Shown one piece after another: positions 1 to 7,058 of a DNA stretch of 10,134 bases. Made by a program: the position numbers and the translations under genes. The notes below the pieces were generated by a model, which searched no databases, was not told the DNA's origin, and saw nothing but the letters and a program-made list of their open reading frames with translations. Source of the DNA: an uncultured Planctomycetaceae bacterium (GTDB lineage Bacteria > Planctomycetota > Planctomycetia > Planctomycetales > Planctomycetaceae); assembly GCA_903921605.1 (NCBI GenBank), contig CAIXQV010000696.1, positions 1 through 10,134 of the forward strand, in the 5' to 3' direction. Every line of letters starts with the position of its first letter. Position 1 is the first letter of the stretch.

Positions 1-104
1 AAAACTTGAATCAGCAAAACCGCGTGAATTAATGCTGCAGCGACATACTGCCAGCCACCCAGCCAATCAAAAAATTCCGCGATCGATTGAGCGGCGAACA
101 TCAT
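1..104 (-). CDS. N-terminal fragment of an unidentified, probably membrane, protein
   Basis: Reading leftward from an ATG at 104-102 (a second ATG follows at once) there is an open frame to the window edge, about 34 codons. The peptide begins MMFAAQSIAEFFDWLGGW and continues into a hydrophobic stretch (AAALIHAVLLIQV, about residues 22-34). That looks like an amphipathic start followed by a first membrane segment. No strong Shine-Dalgarno is visible upstream. I do not recognise the family. The case for coding is the plausible membrane-protein composition and the gene-free DNA beside it; the short length keeps this tentative, and the gene would lie mostly outside the window. Confidence 0.45.
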   Translation of the reverse strand, partial: MMFAAQSIAEFFDWLGGWQYVAAALIHAVLLIQV

Positions 105-840
105 GGATCACACACCCGCATACAGGTTGAAACAGCAACACGTCAGAAGCTCAGGTACTACCCATGCACCTGAAAAATCGACAACGCCAGTGAACACCCA
201 ATGGACCGATTTCGGTATCCCGAATGCTGCCCAAAATGAGCCTCTCTGAATGAGTGGAGGACTATGACAAAACCAAAATCTGTCTGCAACCAACAGAGGT
301 TCCGTTTCCTGACAGCGCGGTCGTGTTCCGCATCCTGAGACGACTGATTATCGCCTTTCCCGTCGGTGGGAAGTCAACTTGCTGGCAGGGCAGACGGTCC
401 GGCATCCGGTGAATCTTTTCAAGGATGCCCAAGTTGTCATCAAGAGATGGCTTCTTCGGCGAATTGTTGCGCTTGGCCGCTGCACAATACTCCGGCTCGA
501 CGTGTTCCTGTTTGTGGTCTGGCCTTTGGTGATCGGCCGTGCGATCCCGTCTGCGGCAGTTCAGCAAGGATCCGATCCCTGTCGGCATGGCTGAGTCTTC
601 CGCCATTTCAAAGCTGCACAATCGATCTAAACGGCCCCGCAGTCATTGCCGGTGAACTACGCACGATGTGATCATTCCGATCCTTTGAGGGAATTCGCAA
701 CTTGCTTAGTTGCTCGATTCGAAATAGACCATTCAGGGGATTCACTTATCAATTATGTCTTGCATGGTCATTTAAAAGATGGTTCCTGAGTTCCGTTCGG
801 ACGGATCATTCCGCGAACGCAGGGTCCCGTGTAAGTAATT
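105..840. other. Long intergenic region without a convincing gene
   Basis: About 735 bases in which I find no gene I can defend. Open frames on both strands (the longest is leftward, 262-621, 119 codons) have Arg/Cys/His/Pro-rich translations with no domain-like pattern. Small hairpins are present: GCAACT (697-702) pairs with AGTTGC (708-713) and can be extended by GAAT/ATTC outside, and TCCGT (792-796) pairs with ACGGA (801-805) around a TCGG loop. Their role is unknown. The region could hold a decayed gene or an unrecognised RNA, but nothing in it proves either. Confidence 0.5.
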
Positions 841-841
841 C

Positions 842-869
842 TTGACTCGAAAATCACAGTCGGTATCTT
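842..869 (+). promoter_or_regulatory. Candidate sigma-70-type promoter for the tandem coiled-coil genes
   Basis: TTGACT (842-847) and TATCTT (864-869) are separated by 16 bases, a reasonable vegetative -35/-10 pair. The transcript would start near 876 and carry a leader of about 128 bases before the ATG at 1004. The leader contains a small GCCGT-AAAA-ACGGC hairpin (940-953). This is a consensus match only. Confidence 0.4.
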
Positions 870-1003
870 CATTAGAAGATTCCCGGACTCCGTATTTCCT
901 GTTTAGTCCCTGAATTTCGGGCCTGTCCTGTCTTCACACGCCGTAAAAACGGCAATATCACCTGAAAAAGTTCCGGCGAGTATCGTCGGCCAGAGGCAAC
1001 TCA

Positions 1004-2410
1004 ATGGCATCGAAAGACAGCAACAGTCTGGTGATTTCGCTCTCGATTTTTGTGCTCCTTTCCCTCGGATTTGGAGTTGCCTGGTACTTTTCCCACGACT
1101 TCAACACGCAGCTTGCTCGCCAGATCGCGGAAGTCACAGATTCCGTGAATACTCAGGAAGCAGCGATCAAAACCCATGAAGCTGAAGTGGAGCAGTTGAA
1201 GAATCTGATTGGACACCCGGGTGCGACTGACGAAGTCGTTGAAGGAACCAAAGCGGAAATCGCCAAACGCGCTGCCGACGCTTCATCAGCGGCTGCTGCA
1301 CTGGAAGCGGCCATGGTCGCCAGCGCCAATGCTCGCGACGCCGCGTCTCAGTCAGCCACCGACCGGCTCCGGCAGACCTACGATAAGCTGGCCGAGCTTA
1401 ATCAGAAAGTGGCTCAGCACGAGCAGGCTTTGCAGGCTATGAAAACCTCGCTTCGCGACAAGGAAGAAGAGCTGCGAAAGAAAGAGGCCGCCCATGGGGT
1501 GCGTCTCTCAGAGGAAGAAGAGAAAATCGACACAGAGAAGGGCCGGTTGCGTCAAAAGCAGGCTGACTACGATCAGCTGGTCAAAGACAATTCTCGTGAA
1601 ATCGAACGGATCGAGAAAGAGCTGACGCAGCAAAGGCAGTCCCTGATCGCTCTTCGCCGTGATAAACTGAAGCTCGAAGGGTCAGCCTTTGAGCGAATCG
1701 ATGGCTCAATCACGTTGGTCGATGCGGCCGCTGGAACCTGCTATGTGAATCTTGGCACGAAAGATGAGCTCCGTCTGGGAACGGAATTCTCTGTGTACGC
1801 TCGCGACCCTGCCGGGAAAGCTGAAGGTCGCGTCCTGAATCCTCGTGAAAGACGCGGCAAAATAGAAGTTATCGCCCTGTTGGGTGATCACCTGGCTGAA
1901 GCTCGTATATTGCCGGATTCGCCTACAAATCGAGTGTCTCCGGAGAACCCGATCTCCAAAGGCGATTCCATATTTTCGTCACTCTATGAGAAGGGCAAGA
2001 AGCTGCAGATCGCCGTTGTGGGAACTCTGCACTTCCATGGCAACCCATCCAGTGACCGAGAAGAATTCCGCCGGCTGACTTCCTCTGCAGGGATCGATAT
2101 CGTCCTTGAAGTTGATGATCAGGCCAATTTGATCGGGCGGGACGGCGAGATGGTTTCAGCCGAGGAAATCCCCGATCGCATTACGGCGGGTACTCGGTTC
2201 CTTGTTGTGGGCAAGCGTGGAGATTCTGCTACTGCGGATGATGCACAGCGAGTGATCTACGAAAAGACAGATGTGCTGCAAACAGAATTGGTAAAGGCGG
2301 CTGAGAATAACGGTGTGTACGTTCTGAGTCTCGCCAGCTTCCTCGATCTTATGGGGTACTCCAGAAAACAACTGGTCAGTTCCCCTGGATTGATGTCTGA
2401 GCAGGAATAA
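1004..2410 (+). CDS. Membrane-anchored coiled-coil protein with beta domain and BRCT-like C-terminus (paralogue 1)
   Basis: 468 residues, function unknown. The start is supported by AGAGG at 992-996, seven bases before the ATG. Residues 1-7 are polar (MASKDSN) and residues 8-29 form one hydrophobic membrane helix, so most of the protein probably projects from one face of the membrane. Residues about 31-225 are Ala/Glu/Lys/Gln-rich with heptad character and predict a long coiled coil. Residues about 229-325 look like a compact beta-rich domain (GTCYVNLGTKDELRLGTEFS, then RRGKIEVIALLG and ENPISKGDSIFSSL), reminiscent of FlgT-C-like modules. Residues about 333-458 resemble a BRCT fold: AVVGTLHF, DREEFRRL, a Gly, RFLVVGKRGD, an Ala-rich helix, NGVYV and FLDLMGY. 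The downstream neighbour is a full-length paralogue with the same domain order. The coding call is very safe; the domain assignments are inference. Confidence 0.9.
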   Translation: MASKDSNSLVISLSIFVLLSLGFGVAWYFSHDFNTQLARQIAEVTDSVNTQEAAIKTHEAEVEQLKNLIGHPGATDEVVEGTKAEIAKRAADASSAAAALEAAMVASANARDAASQSATDRLRQTYDKLAELNQKVAQHEQALQAMKTSLRDKEEELRKKEAAHGVRLSEEEEKIDTEKGRLRQKQADYDQLVKDNSREIERIEKELTQQRQSLIALRRDKLKLEGSAFERIDGSITLVDAAAGTCYVNLGTKDELRLGTEFSVYARDPAGKAEGRVLNPRERRGKIEVIALLGDHLAEARILPDSPTNRVSPENPISKGDSIFSSLYEKGKKLQIAVVGTLHFHGNPSSDREEFRRLTSSAGIDIVLEVDDQANLIGRDGEMVSAEEIPDRITAGTRFLVVGKRGDSATADDAQRVIYEKTDVLQTELVKAAENNGVYVLSLASFLDLMGYSRKQLVSSPGLMSEQE

Positions 2411-2506
2411 AGTTAGATATTCTTTCAGTGATCGTGTCTGATGGAGTTCGTGTCGCTGAAATGCGTGCGAGTCCATTCAGCGGTTGAGAACCTGTAAGGC
2501 AGTCAG

Positions 2507-4102
2507 ATGGCATCCAAAGACGGCAATGGTCTCCTGATTTCTCATGCAATCTTCGCTCTGCTTTCTGTAGGGCTGGGTGTTGCGTGGTATTTCGCATGGC
2601 AGCAAAGTTCTGACCTTCAGCGTCAGTTTGATTCTGCGAAGAAAGCTGAATCAGAGGCAAAGGGGACGATCGGCAACGTTCAGGGAGACGTCACTGCGCT
2701 TCGTGATCTGGTCGGGCGGACAGCAACTGGCGCGGCCGACGATACCGTAAGTCGAGCAGTCACGGAATCACAGGCTCAGATTAATTCTCTGGCGGCTGAC
2801 GGCTCTTCCTCCGGCAAGTCGCTGGAAGGAGCCATGATCAGTAATGCTGTCGACCGCGAAATTCAATCGGCCGCAAATGCAGATCGACAGGTGCAACTCG
2901 CTGCAAAAACCAAAGAGCTCGAAGACATCGTCGCGAGTCAGACGAAGGTCATCGCCGGAGTTCAGTCAACGCTGGCTCAGAAAGATCAGGAACTGACCGA
3001 GAAAGAGCGGATGCACAGTGAGCAATTGGCTCAGCGAACCAAACAGTTCGACGAAATCGCCGCCCAGTTGCTGCAGGTGGAAACGACTTACTCGAATGTT
3101 CAGGACGCGCACCGAAATGAAATGCTCGTTCTCGATGACGAAAAGACGAACAACACCAAAGCTCTGAAAAGTCTCCGCAAGGCAAAAATGGAGATTGAGG
3201 ATCTGAAGTTTGAGCGTCCCGATGGGAGTTTGCTCTTCGTCGATCAGCAGTCTCAGCTCTGTACGATTGATGTGGGTTCCGCTGATAACGTCCTCATCGG
3301 CATGACATTCTCCATCTATGCAAAGGACAATGGTGGAGTAGGTCGTCGACAGGGCGATGGTGACATCAAGGGGAAAATTGAGGTTGTGGAGTTGGTTGGC
3401 AGTCATGAGGCCAAAGCCAGAATCGTGAAGCAGAAACGCAGCGATCCGCCAGCAGCCGGAGATCCAATTTACTCTCCCTTGTTCTGGCCCGGTCAGAAGA
3501 TTCAAATCGCTGTGGTCGGATTGCTTGACTTCGATGGCAATCCAGGGACAGATCGGGAAGAGTTCAATCAGATCGTTAGAACCAGTGGCGCAGAAGTGGT
3601 TCTGCACGTGAACGACCTGGGCAAGCTGATCGGGAAAGATGGCGCGGAGTTGACCACTTCGGATATTCCGAACAACCTGACATCTTCAGTTCGATTCCTT
3701 GTTCGGGGTAACCTGGGGGACGAGAACACGCAGGATAGTGCTCAACAGGCGATCTACTTGAAGATTCGCGAACTTGCACTCGAACTGGACGATGAGGCCA
3801 AAGGCAACGGCGTTTATGTGATGGAGCTTGATAAGTTCCTTGAGTACGTTGGCTACACAAGCAAACGACTGGTCTATTCTCCGACCAAGGATTATCCTGC
3901 CAACCTTCCCAACGGTGCTAAGAGCCTCACAGTGATCGGGGCACGTGACCCATTTGAGGATGCCGGAACATCGTCTTCAACGAATTTCACAAAACCGATG
4001 ATCTCGCTGGGACATACGGCGTTTTCCCCACGACGAAATAAGGCGACGGTTTCGCGCGGACAAACCACGAAGCTGTATGAAACGCCGGGCAAAGCGGAGT
4101 GA
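2507..4102 (+). CDS. Membrane-anchored coiled-coil protein with beta domain and BRCT-like C-terminus (paralogue 2)
   Basis: 531 residues, a tandem paralogue of the gene that ends 96 bases upstream. AAGG at 2496-2499, seven bases before the ATG, supports the start. The N-terminus is nearly the same (MASKDGNGLLISHAIFALLS), with a membrane helix at about 8-29. A coiled coil spans about 32-233. The beta-rich domain at about 234-327 contains DVGSADNVLIGMTFSIYAK, IKGKIEVVELVG and AAGDPIYSPLFWPGQ. The BRCT-like domain at about 331-458 contains AVVGLLDFDGNPGTDREEFN, SVRFLVRGNLGD, GNGVYVMELDKFLEYVGY. Unlike its partner it ends in a Ser/Thr/Pro-rich tail of about 73 residues (459-531) that looks disordered. 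Most conserved positions lie in the anchor and C-terminal domains, while the coiled coils have diverged. Partners could be each other (heteromer) or a cell-envelope or division structure; neither is shown. Confidence 0.9.
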   Translation: MASKDGNGLLISHAIFALLSVGLGVAWYFAWQQSSDLQRQFDSAKKAESEAKGTIGNVQGDVTALRDLVGRTATGAADDTVSRAVTESQAQINSLAADGSSSGKSLEGAMISNAVDREIQSAANADRQVQLAAKTKELEDIVASQTKVIAGVQSTLAQKDQELTEKERMHSEQLAQRTKQFDEIAAQLLQVETTYSNVQDAHRNEMLVLDDEKTNNTKALKSLRKAKMEIEDLKFERPDGSLLFVDQQSQLCTIDVGSADNVLIGMTFSIYAKDNGGVGRRQGDGDIKGKIEVVELVGSHEAKARIVKQKRSDPPAAGDPIYSPLFWPGQKIQIAVVGLLDFDGNPGTDREEFNQIVRTSGAEVVLHVNDLGKLIGKDGAELTTSDIPNNLTSSVRFLVRGNLGDENTQDSAQQAIYLKIRELALELDDEAKGNGVYVMELDKFLEYVGYTSKRLVYSPTKDYPANLPNGAKSLTVIGARDPFEDAGTSSSTNFTKPMISLGHTAFSPRRNKATVSRGQTTKLYETPGKAE

Positions 4103-4121
4103 TCATTTTCTGAACGTTGCA

Positions 4122-4163
4122 CTCGGGGTGAACGAGGATCTGGTAAGAGGTTCAAACCCCGAG
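4122..4163 (+). terminator. Strong hairpin downstream of the tandem paralogues, probable terminator
   Basis: CTCGGGGTGAAC (4122-4133) pairs with GTTC (4150-4153) and ACCCCGAG (4156-4163), giving 12 base pairs with a two-base bulge and a 16-base loop, 19 bases after the stop codon. There is no immediate T tract; ATTGCTAACCCTTTT follows. It is therefore either a weak intrinsic terminator or an mRNA 3' stabiliser. Confidence 0.5.
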
Positions 4164-4184
4164 ATTGCTAACCCTTTTCCCCTT

Positions 4185-4203
4185 TGAATAGTCCGGCTAT
4201 TCA
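4185..4203. repeat. Short perfect inverted repeat
   Basis: TGAATAG (4185-4191) and CTATTCA (4197-4203) form a seven-base-pair stem around TCCGG. On the plus strand it follows the stronger hairpin at 4122-4163 and could add to 3'-end formation. On its own it does not look like a terminator in either direction. Confidence 0.35.
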
Positions 4204-4310
4204 GCGACGACTTAGCTCAGGCTTCAGCGGCCGTCGCGAACTGTGCCCTGCTTTGAAACAAGACCTCGGACTCAAGGAAGTCGTTTTTGAGGCTTGAATC
4301 GTAAATGCAA

Positions 4311-4378
4311 TCCCGGGAGACGGTATTTCTTCCCGCCCGGGACGCTGTCAGGAAGTGAGCACGCCACAGAAGCTCACT
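4311..4378 (-). terminator. Two hairpins downstream of the small leftward gene, possible terminator
   Basis: AGTGAGC (4354-4360) pairs with GCTCACT (4372-4378) around an 11-base loop. TCCCGGG (4311-4317) pairs with CCCGGGA (4336-4342) around an 18-base loop. Read leftward, they come 38 and about 74 bases after the stop of the gene at 4417-4629, and the second is followed by TTGCATTT, which is only moderately T-rich. Their placement fits transcript ending for that gene, but neither is a textbook terminator. Confidence 0.35.
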
Positions 4379-4416
4379 AACCAGTTCTTCTGCTCGCATC
4401 GCTTGTTGCCTGGCAG

Positions 4417-4629
4417 TTATTGGGCATCCACGCACGGGATCGCGCGAATCTGACCGACGAATTGTCCGGCTGCTTTCGGAGCGGACGCAGGGATTGCACC
4501 CGGCGACGCAGCATTTTTACGCATATTCCAGCCGCTTGCGGTATACTCCCACAACGCGTAGCCCATCGGTGCACCGCGGCCGATTGAACTCTGAGTGCCC
4601 ATCGTAAGATCTCTGACTTCATTCACCAT
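4417..4629 (-). CDS. Small hypothetical protein, 70 residues
   Basis: An ATG at 4629-4627 and a TAA at 4419-4417 enclose 70 codons. I favour this frame over the overlapping ones because its translation is balanced and protein-like, with the segment GAPMGYALWEYTASGWNMRK (residues 20-39) rich in Gly and aromatics, followed by a Pro/Ala stretch (about 43-53) and GQFVGQIRAIPCVDA (55-69). A purine-rich GAGTGGA lies about 10 bases upstream. An internal Met at residue 10 (MGTQSS) is an alternative start. There is no signal peptide or membrane segment. The compact aromatic core suggests a small beta-rich domain; I do not recognise the family. It is transcribed divergently from nadC and ends near two hairpins. 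Confidence 0.5.
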   Translation of the reverse strand: MVNEVRDLTMGTQSSIGRGAPMGYALWEYTASGWNMRKNAASPGAIPASAPKAAGQFVGQIRAIPCVDAQ

Positions 4630-4767
4630 GGTGTGAATCCACTCTAAGGAACATTGGGAATAGCGATCGACTGCTCACGGATGTTATGGGAACATTCCCC
4701 CATACGCAATTGGCGAACATCTCAATCTGCTGCTCTGCCGAAACCTTAGCGTGCTCAACCTCTGCAT

Positions 4768-4796
4768 TTGAATCATCTGCGGGTAGACAATTTACT
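4768..4796 (+). promoter_or_regulatory. Candidate promoter of nadC
   Basis: TTGAAT (4768-4773) and TTTACT (4791-4796) lie 17 bases apart. The transcript would start near 4803, leaving a leader of about 37 bases before the nadC ATG. It is a fair but not strong consensus match, well placed in the divergent gap. Confidence 0.4.
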
Positions 4797-4839
4797 GCGG
4801 CATTGAATACAGCCTGAAAAGAAAACACGGAACATTTGC

Positions 4840-5721
4840 ATGCGCCCGCTCTTTGACCAGGATTCAGAAAATTCCGCTATCACGTTGGCTCGCATGTCCC
4901 TCAACGAAGATCTTCGTGATGTGGGGGACGTGACCTGTCTCTCCACAATTCCTCCGGATCTTCAGGCCACCGTCCGAATCGTCTCTCGGGAATCGGGCGT
5001 TGTCAGCGGCTTGCCTCTGATCCCGATTGTCTTCCATGAACTCTCCAGTGATGTCAGTGCGATCGTTCCATTAAATGATGGAGACAGGATTGACCGTGGC
5101 ACGGTGCTGGCCTCATTGACCGGCTCAGTTCGTGCGCTTCTGACCGGGGAACGAACGATCCTGAACTTCATGACGCATCTCTGCGGCATCGCATCCAGAA
5201 CCGCTCAGTTCGTCGATGCGATCGCCGGCACAAAGGCCTGCATCCTGGATACTCGGAAAACATTGCCGGGCTACAGAGCGTTGCAAAAATATGCGGTCCG
5301 ATGCGGTGGAGGCACAAATCATCGTATGGGACTTTACGACGGCGTCCTGATTAAAGACAACCATCTGGCTGCTCGAGGAGACTCCGCATGCGCCTCGGCT
5401 GTCGCGGACGCGCGACGCTATATGGTGAACTCGGGGCGAAACACATCGATCGAAATCGAAGTGGATACGCTCGAGCAATTGCTGGATGCCCTGAAGGAGA
5501 AACCTGAAATCGTTCTTCTTGACAACATGTCTCCCACGCAGCTTCGACAAGCCGTCGCGTTGCGTGATGAACACTGTTCATTAACTTTGCTGGAAGCGTC
5601 CGGAGGCATCACTCTGCAGACCGTCCGAAGTGTCGCGGAAACCGGTGTGGAGCGAATCAGTATCGGCGGCCTGACACATTCATCTCCCGCTCTGGATCTG
5701 GGATTTGACTGGCCATGGTAG
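4840..5721 (+). CDS. nadC: Nicotinate-nucleotide pyrophosphorylase (quinolinate phosphoribosyltransferase)
   Basis: 293 residues, usual length for NadC. The enzyme converts quinolinate and PRPP to nicotinate mononucleotide, CO2 and pyrophosphate, the committed entry of de novo NAD synthesis into mononucleotide, in the cytoplasm. Family landmarks are in order: GERTILNFMTHLCGIAS (103-119); DTRKTLPGYRALQKYAVRCG (137-156), which supplies substrate-binding Arg and Lys; GGTNHRMGLYDGVLIKDNH (157-175); EIEV (205-208); LLDNM (226-230); EASGGI (252-257); and SIGGLTHS (274-281). An N-terminal alpha/beta domain precedes the barrel, as in the family. The start at 4840 has only a weak GGA upstream. No nadA or nadB is adjacent, so the gene stands alone here. 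Its last 65 bases are overlapped by the convergent sugar transferase gene, and there is no visible terminator between the two. Confidence 0.96.
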   Translation: MRPLFDQDSENSAITLARMSLNEDLRDVGDVTCLSTIPPDLQATVRIVSRESGVVSGLPLIPIVFHELSSDVSAIVPLNDGDRIDRGTVLASLTGSVRALLTGERTILNFMTHLCGIASRTAQFVDAIAGTKACILDTRKTLPGYRALQKYAVRCGGGTNHRMGLYDGVLIKDNHLAARGDSACASAVADARRYMVNSGRNTSIEIEVDTLEQLLDALKEKPEIVLLDNMSPTQLRQAVALRDEHCSLTLLEASGGITLQTVRSVAETGVERISIGGLTHSSPALDLGFDWPW

Positions 5722-6400
5722 AACGGATGTCATGATTGGAAGGCGAATTTAATAACCGGCGAGCCTCCTCGATTTCACTCGGTTCTGCAAAGCTGCTCTT
5801 TCCGAAAGCAATGCCGATGATTGTGAACGTCGTCCGAATGATGATGCGAACGTCCGCAGTCAGTGACCTGTTGCGGACGTAAACAACTTCCAGCGACAGC
5901 TTAATCGGCAATAACTGATTCACGTAAGAAGCTTCTGGCTCTGCGTCATCCAGCAACAGATGTCCGTGAGTGTAATTGTAAAGGCTTCCGTAGCTGGCGA
6001 GACCCGGGCGAACCTGCAACGTCTCCTGGCCCAATGGTCCGTAGTGTTTCGCCACGATGGCCGGATCTTCAGGGCGAGGTCCGACAATCGACATCTGGCC
6101 CAGCAGGACGTTGAACAATTGAGGCAGCTCGTCGATCTTCGTAGCTCGCAGAATTCGCCCGACGGGAAAGACCCGAGCATCATGAGTTCCCGTGATCATG
6201 CTATGGGATTTCTGAACCACATGCATCGTGCGAAACTTGTGCATCACAAATTCAGCGCCGCCACGTCCTGCTCGTCGAGCCCGATAAAGAACCGGCCCGG
6301 GACTTGTCACGCGAATGGCAATCGCCGCCAGCAGAAACACCGGGGCGAGCATTACAAGTGCCAGTGAAGCGAAGACGATATCAAAGAGGCGTTTGACCAT
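5657..6400 (-). CDS. Polyprenyl-phosphate sugar-1-phosphate transferase (bacterial sugar transferase family)
   Basis: 247 residues of the short, monotopic phosphoglycosyltransferase type (PglC/WcaJ catalytic domain). Such enzymes start glycan assembly by moving a sugar phosphate from a UDP-sugar to undecaprenyl phosphate at the inner membrane face. Seen here are KRLFDIVFASLALVMLAPVF (3-22) beginning a membrane-embedded helix to about 29, SPGPVLYRARRAGRGG (33-48), MHKFRTM (53-59), ATKIDELPQLFNVLLGQMS (86-104) with the catalytic Asp90-Glu91 pair, VGPRPE (106-111) and VRPGLASYGSLY (130-141). The start overlaps the end of the PIG-L gene by 20 bases, which suggests translational coupling. The last residues, from about 227 on (IRSTMASQIPDP and beyond), look non-conserved and lie antisense to the end of nadC. 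The sugar handled cannot be read from the sequence. Confidence 0.93.
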   Translation of the reverse strand: MVKRLFDIVFASLALVMLAPVFLLAAIAIRVTSPGPVLYRARRAGRGGAEFVMHKFRTMHVVQKSHSMITGTHDARVFPVGRILRATKIDELPQLFNVLLGQMSIVGPRPEDPAIVAKHYGPLGQETLQVRPGLASYGSLYNYTHGHLLLDDAEPEASYVNQLLPIKLSLEVVYVRNRSLTADVRIIIRTTFTIIGIAFGKSSFAEPSEIEEARRLLNSPSNHDIRSTMASQIPDPEREMNVSGRRY

Positions 6401-7058
6401 TGCGCAGTGTCCGTCGAACGGTCATGAAAATCTCGGCGGCTTCCATGCAACACATGCTGCCAAACGCCGCCGCTCGATGACGCAGGGCTTCACAGGATCG
6501 AGGATGCGGAAATGGTCGCAACTCGGGCTCATAACACGCCATCGCTGCGATCTTTCGTTCGAGCCCCTTGCTGATATCCAGCCATGTGTCCGGAATAAAC
6601 GTCCTGGGATAAGCCCACTCCGTGCTGCTCGCGGTGTCGAATGTCAGAACTGTCTGCAGATACCGCTCCTGAGGTCTTAACGCCACCAGTGCCGCGCGGA
6701 AGAGTACGTTATGGTCGTGATTGATGTCGCCACCATATTGGCAGTAGACAACTCGCGGACGAGTCTCCCGAACGATGGCTTCCAGCGGAGTAATAATGTC
6801 CGTCAGTCCAAACGTATCCATCCTCTGATCGGGGAACCCCAGAAATCGATAGTCCGCCACATCCAGCACTTTCATCGCCGCGCTGGTGTAGGAAAACTGA
6901 GGCTGGCCGTTGGAGCTGTCATCGGCCGTTCGTCCCTTCGTCGCGATCACGACGGTTACGGGATCTCCGGCATCTCGATGCAGCGCGATGGCTCCGCCGC
7001 AGCCCAGAACTTCATCATCGGGATGAGCCGCGATGACAAGGACAGGAGTGTTACTCAT
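6381..7058 (-). CDS. PIG-L family zinc deacetylase, glycan-associated type
   Basis: 225 residues, the normal size for a LmbE/PIG-L N-deacetylase. These are metal enzymes that remove the acetyl group from N-acetylamino sugars. The zinc-binding AHPDDE motif is at 11-16 (ligands His12 and Asp15), followed by LGCGGAIALH. GGDINHDHN (109-117) supplies the third ligand, most likely His116. SSTEWAYPRTFIPDTWLDIS and MACYEPELRPFPHPRS further on are typical of the subfamily found in surface-polysaccharide clusters rather than of the bacillithiol or mycothiol enzymes. The ATG overlaps the TAA of the formyltransferase (ATGAGTAA), and the 3' end overlaps the sugar transferase, so the three genes form one operon. 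In this setting the likely substrate is a nucleotide- or lipid-linked N-acetylamino sugar; that is inference. Confidence 0.92.
   Translation of the reverse strand: MSNTPVLVIAAHPDDEVLGCGGAIALHRDAGDPVTVVIATKGRTADDSSNGQPQFSYTSAAMKVLDVADYRFLGFPDQRMDTFGLTDIITPLEAIVRETRPRVVYCQYGGDINHDHNVLFRAALVALRPQERYLQTVLTFDTASSTEWAYPRTFIPDTWLDISKGLERKIAAMACYEPELRPFPHPRSCEALRHRAAAFGSMCCMEAAEIFMTVRRTLRNGQTPL

Noticed and set aside
262..621. 119-codon leftward open frame in the left intergenic region
   Set aside because: Composition (many Arg, His, Cys, Pro) shows no domain-like pattern, no ribosome-binding site was seen, and overlapping frames on the other strand are equally open; a decayed gene cannot be excluded.
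2966..3607. 213-codon leftward open frame within paralogue 2
   Set aside because: Antisense shadow of a gene with clear domain structure; its Leu/His/Phe-rich translation mirrors the coiled-coil codons.
4217..4435. 72-codon leftward open frame overlapping the end of the small gene
   Set aside because: It covers the two hairpins, lacks a ribosome-binding site and shows no recognisable pattern; the neighbouring 4417-4629 frame is more protein-like.
4619..4828. 69-codon leftward open frame upstream of the small gene, its stop overlapping that gene's ATG
   Set aside because: The coupling geometry is tempting, but it spans the nadC promoter region, its second half is not protein-like, and no Shine-Dalgarno is visible.
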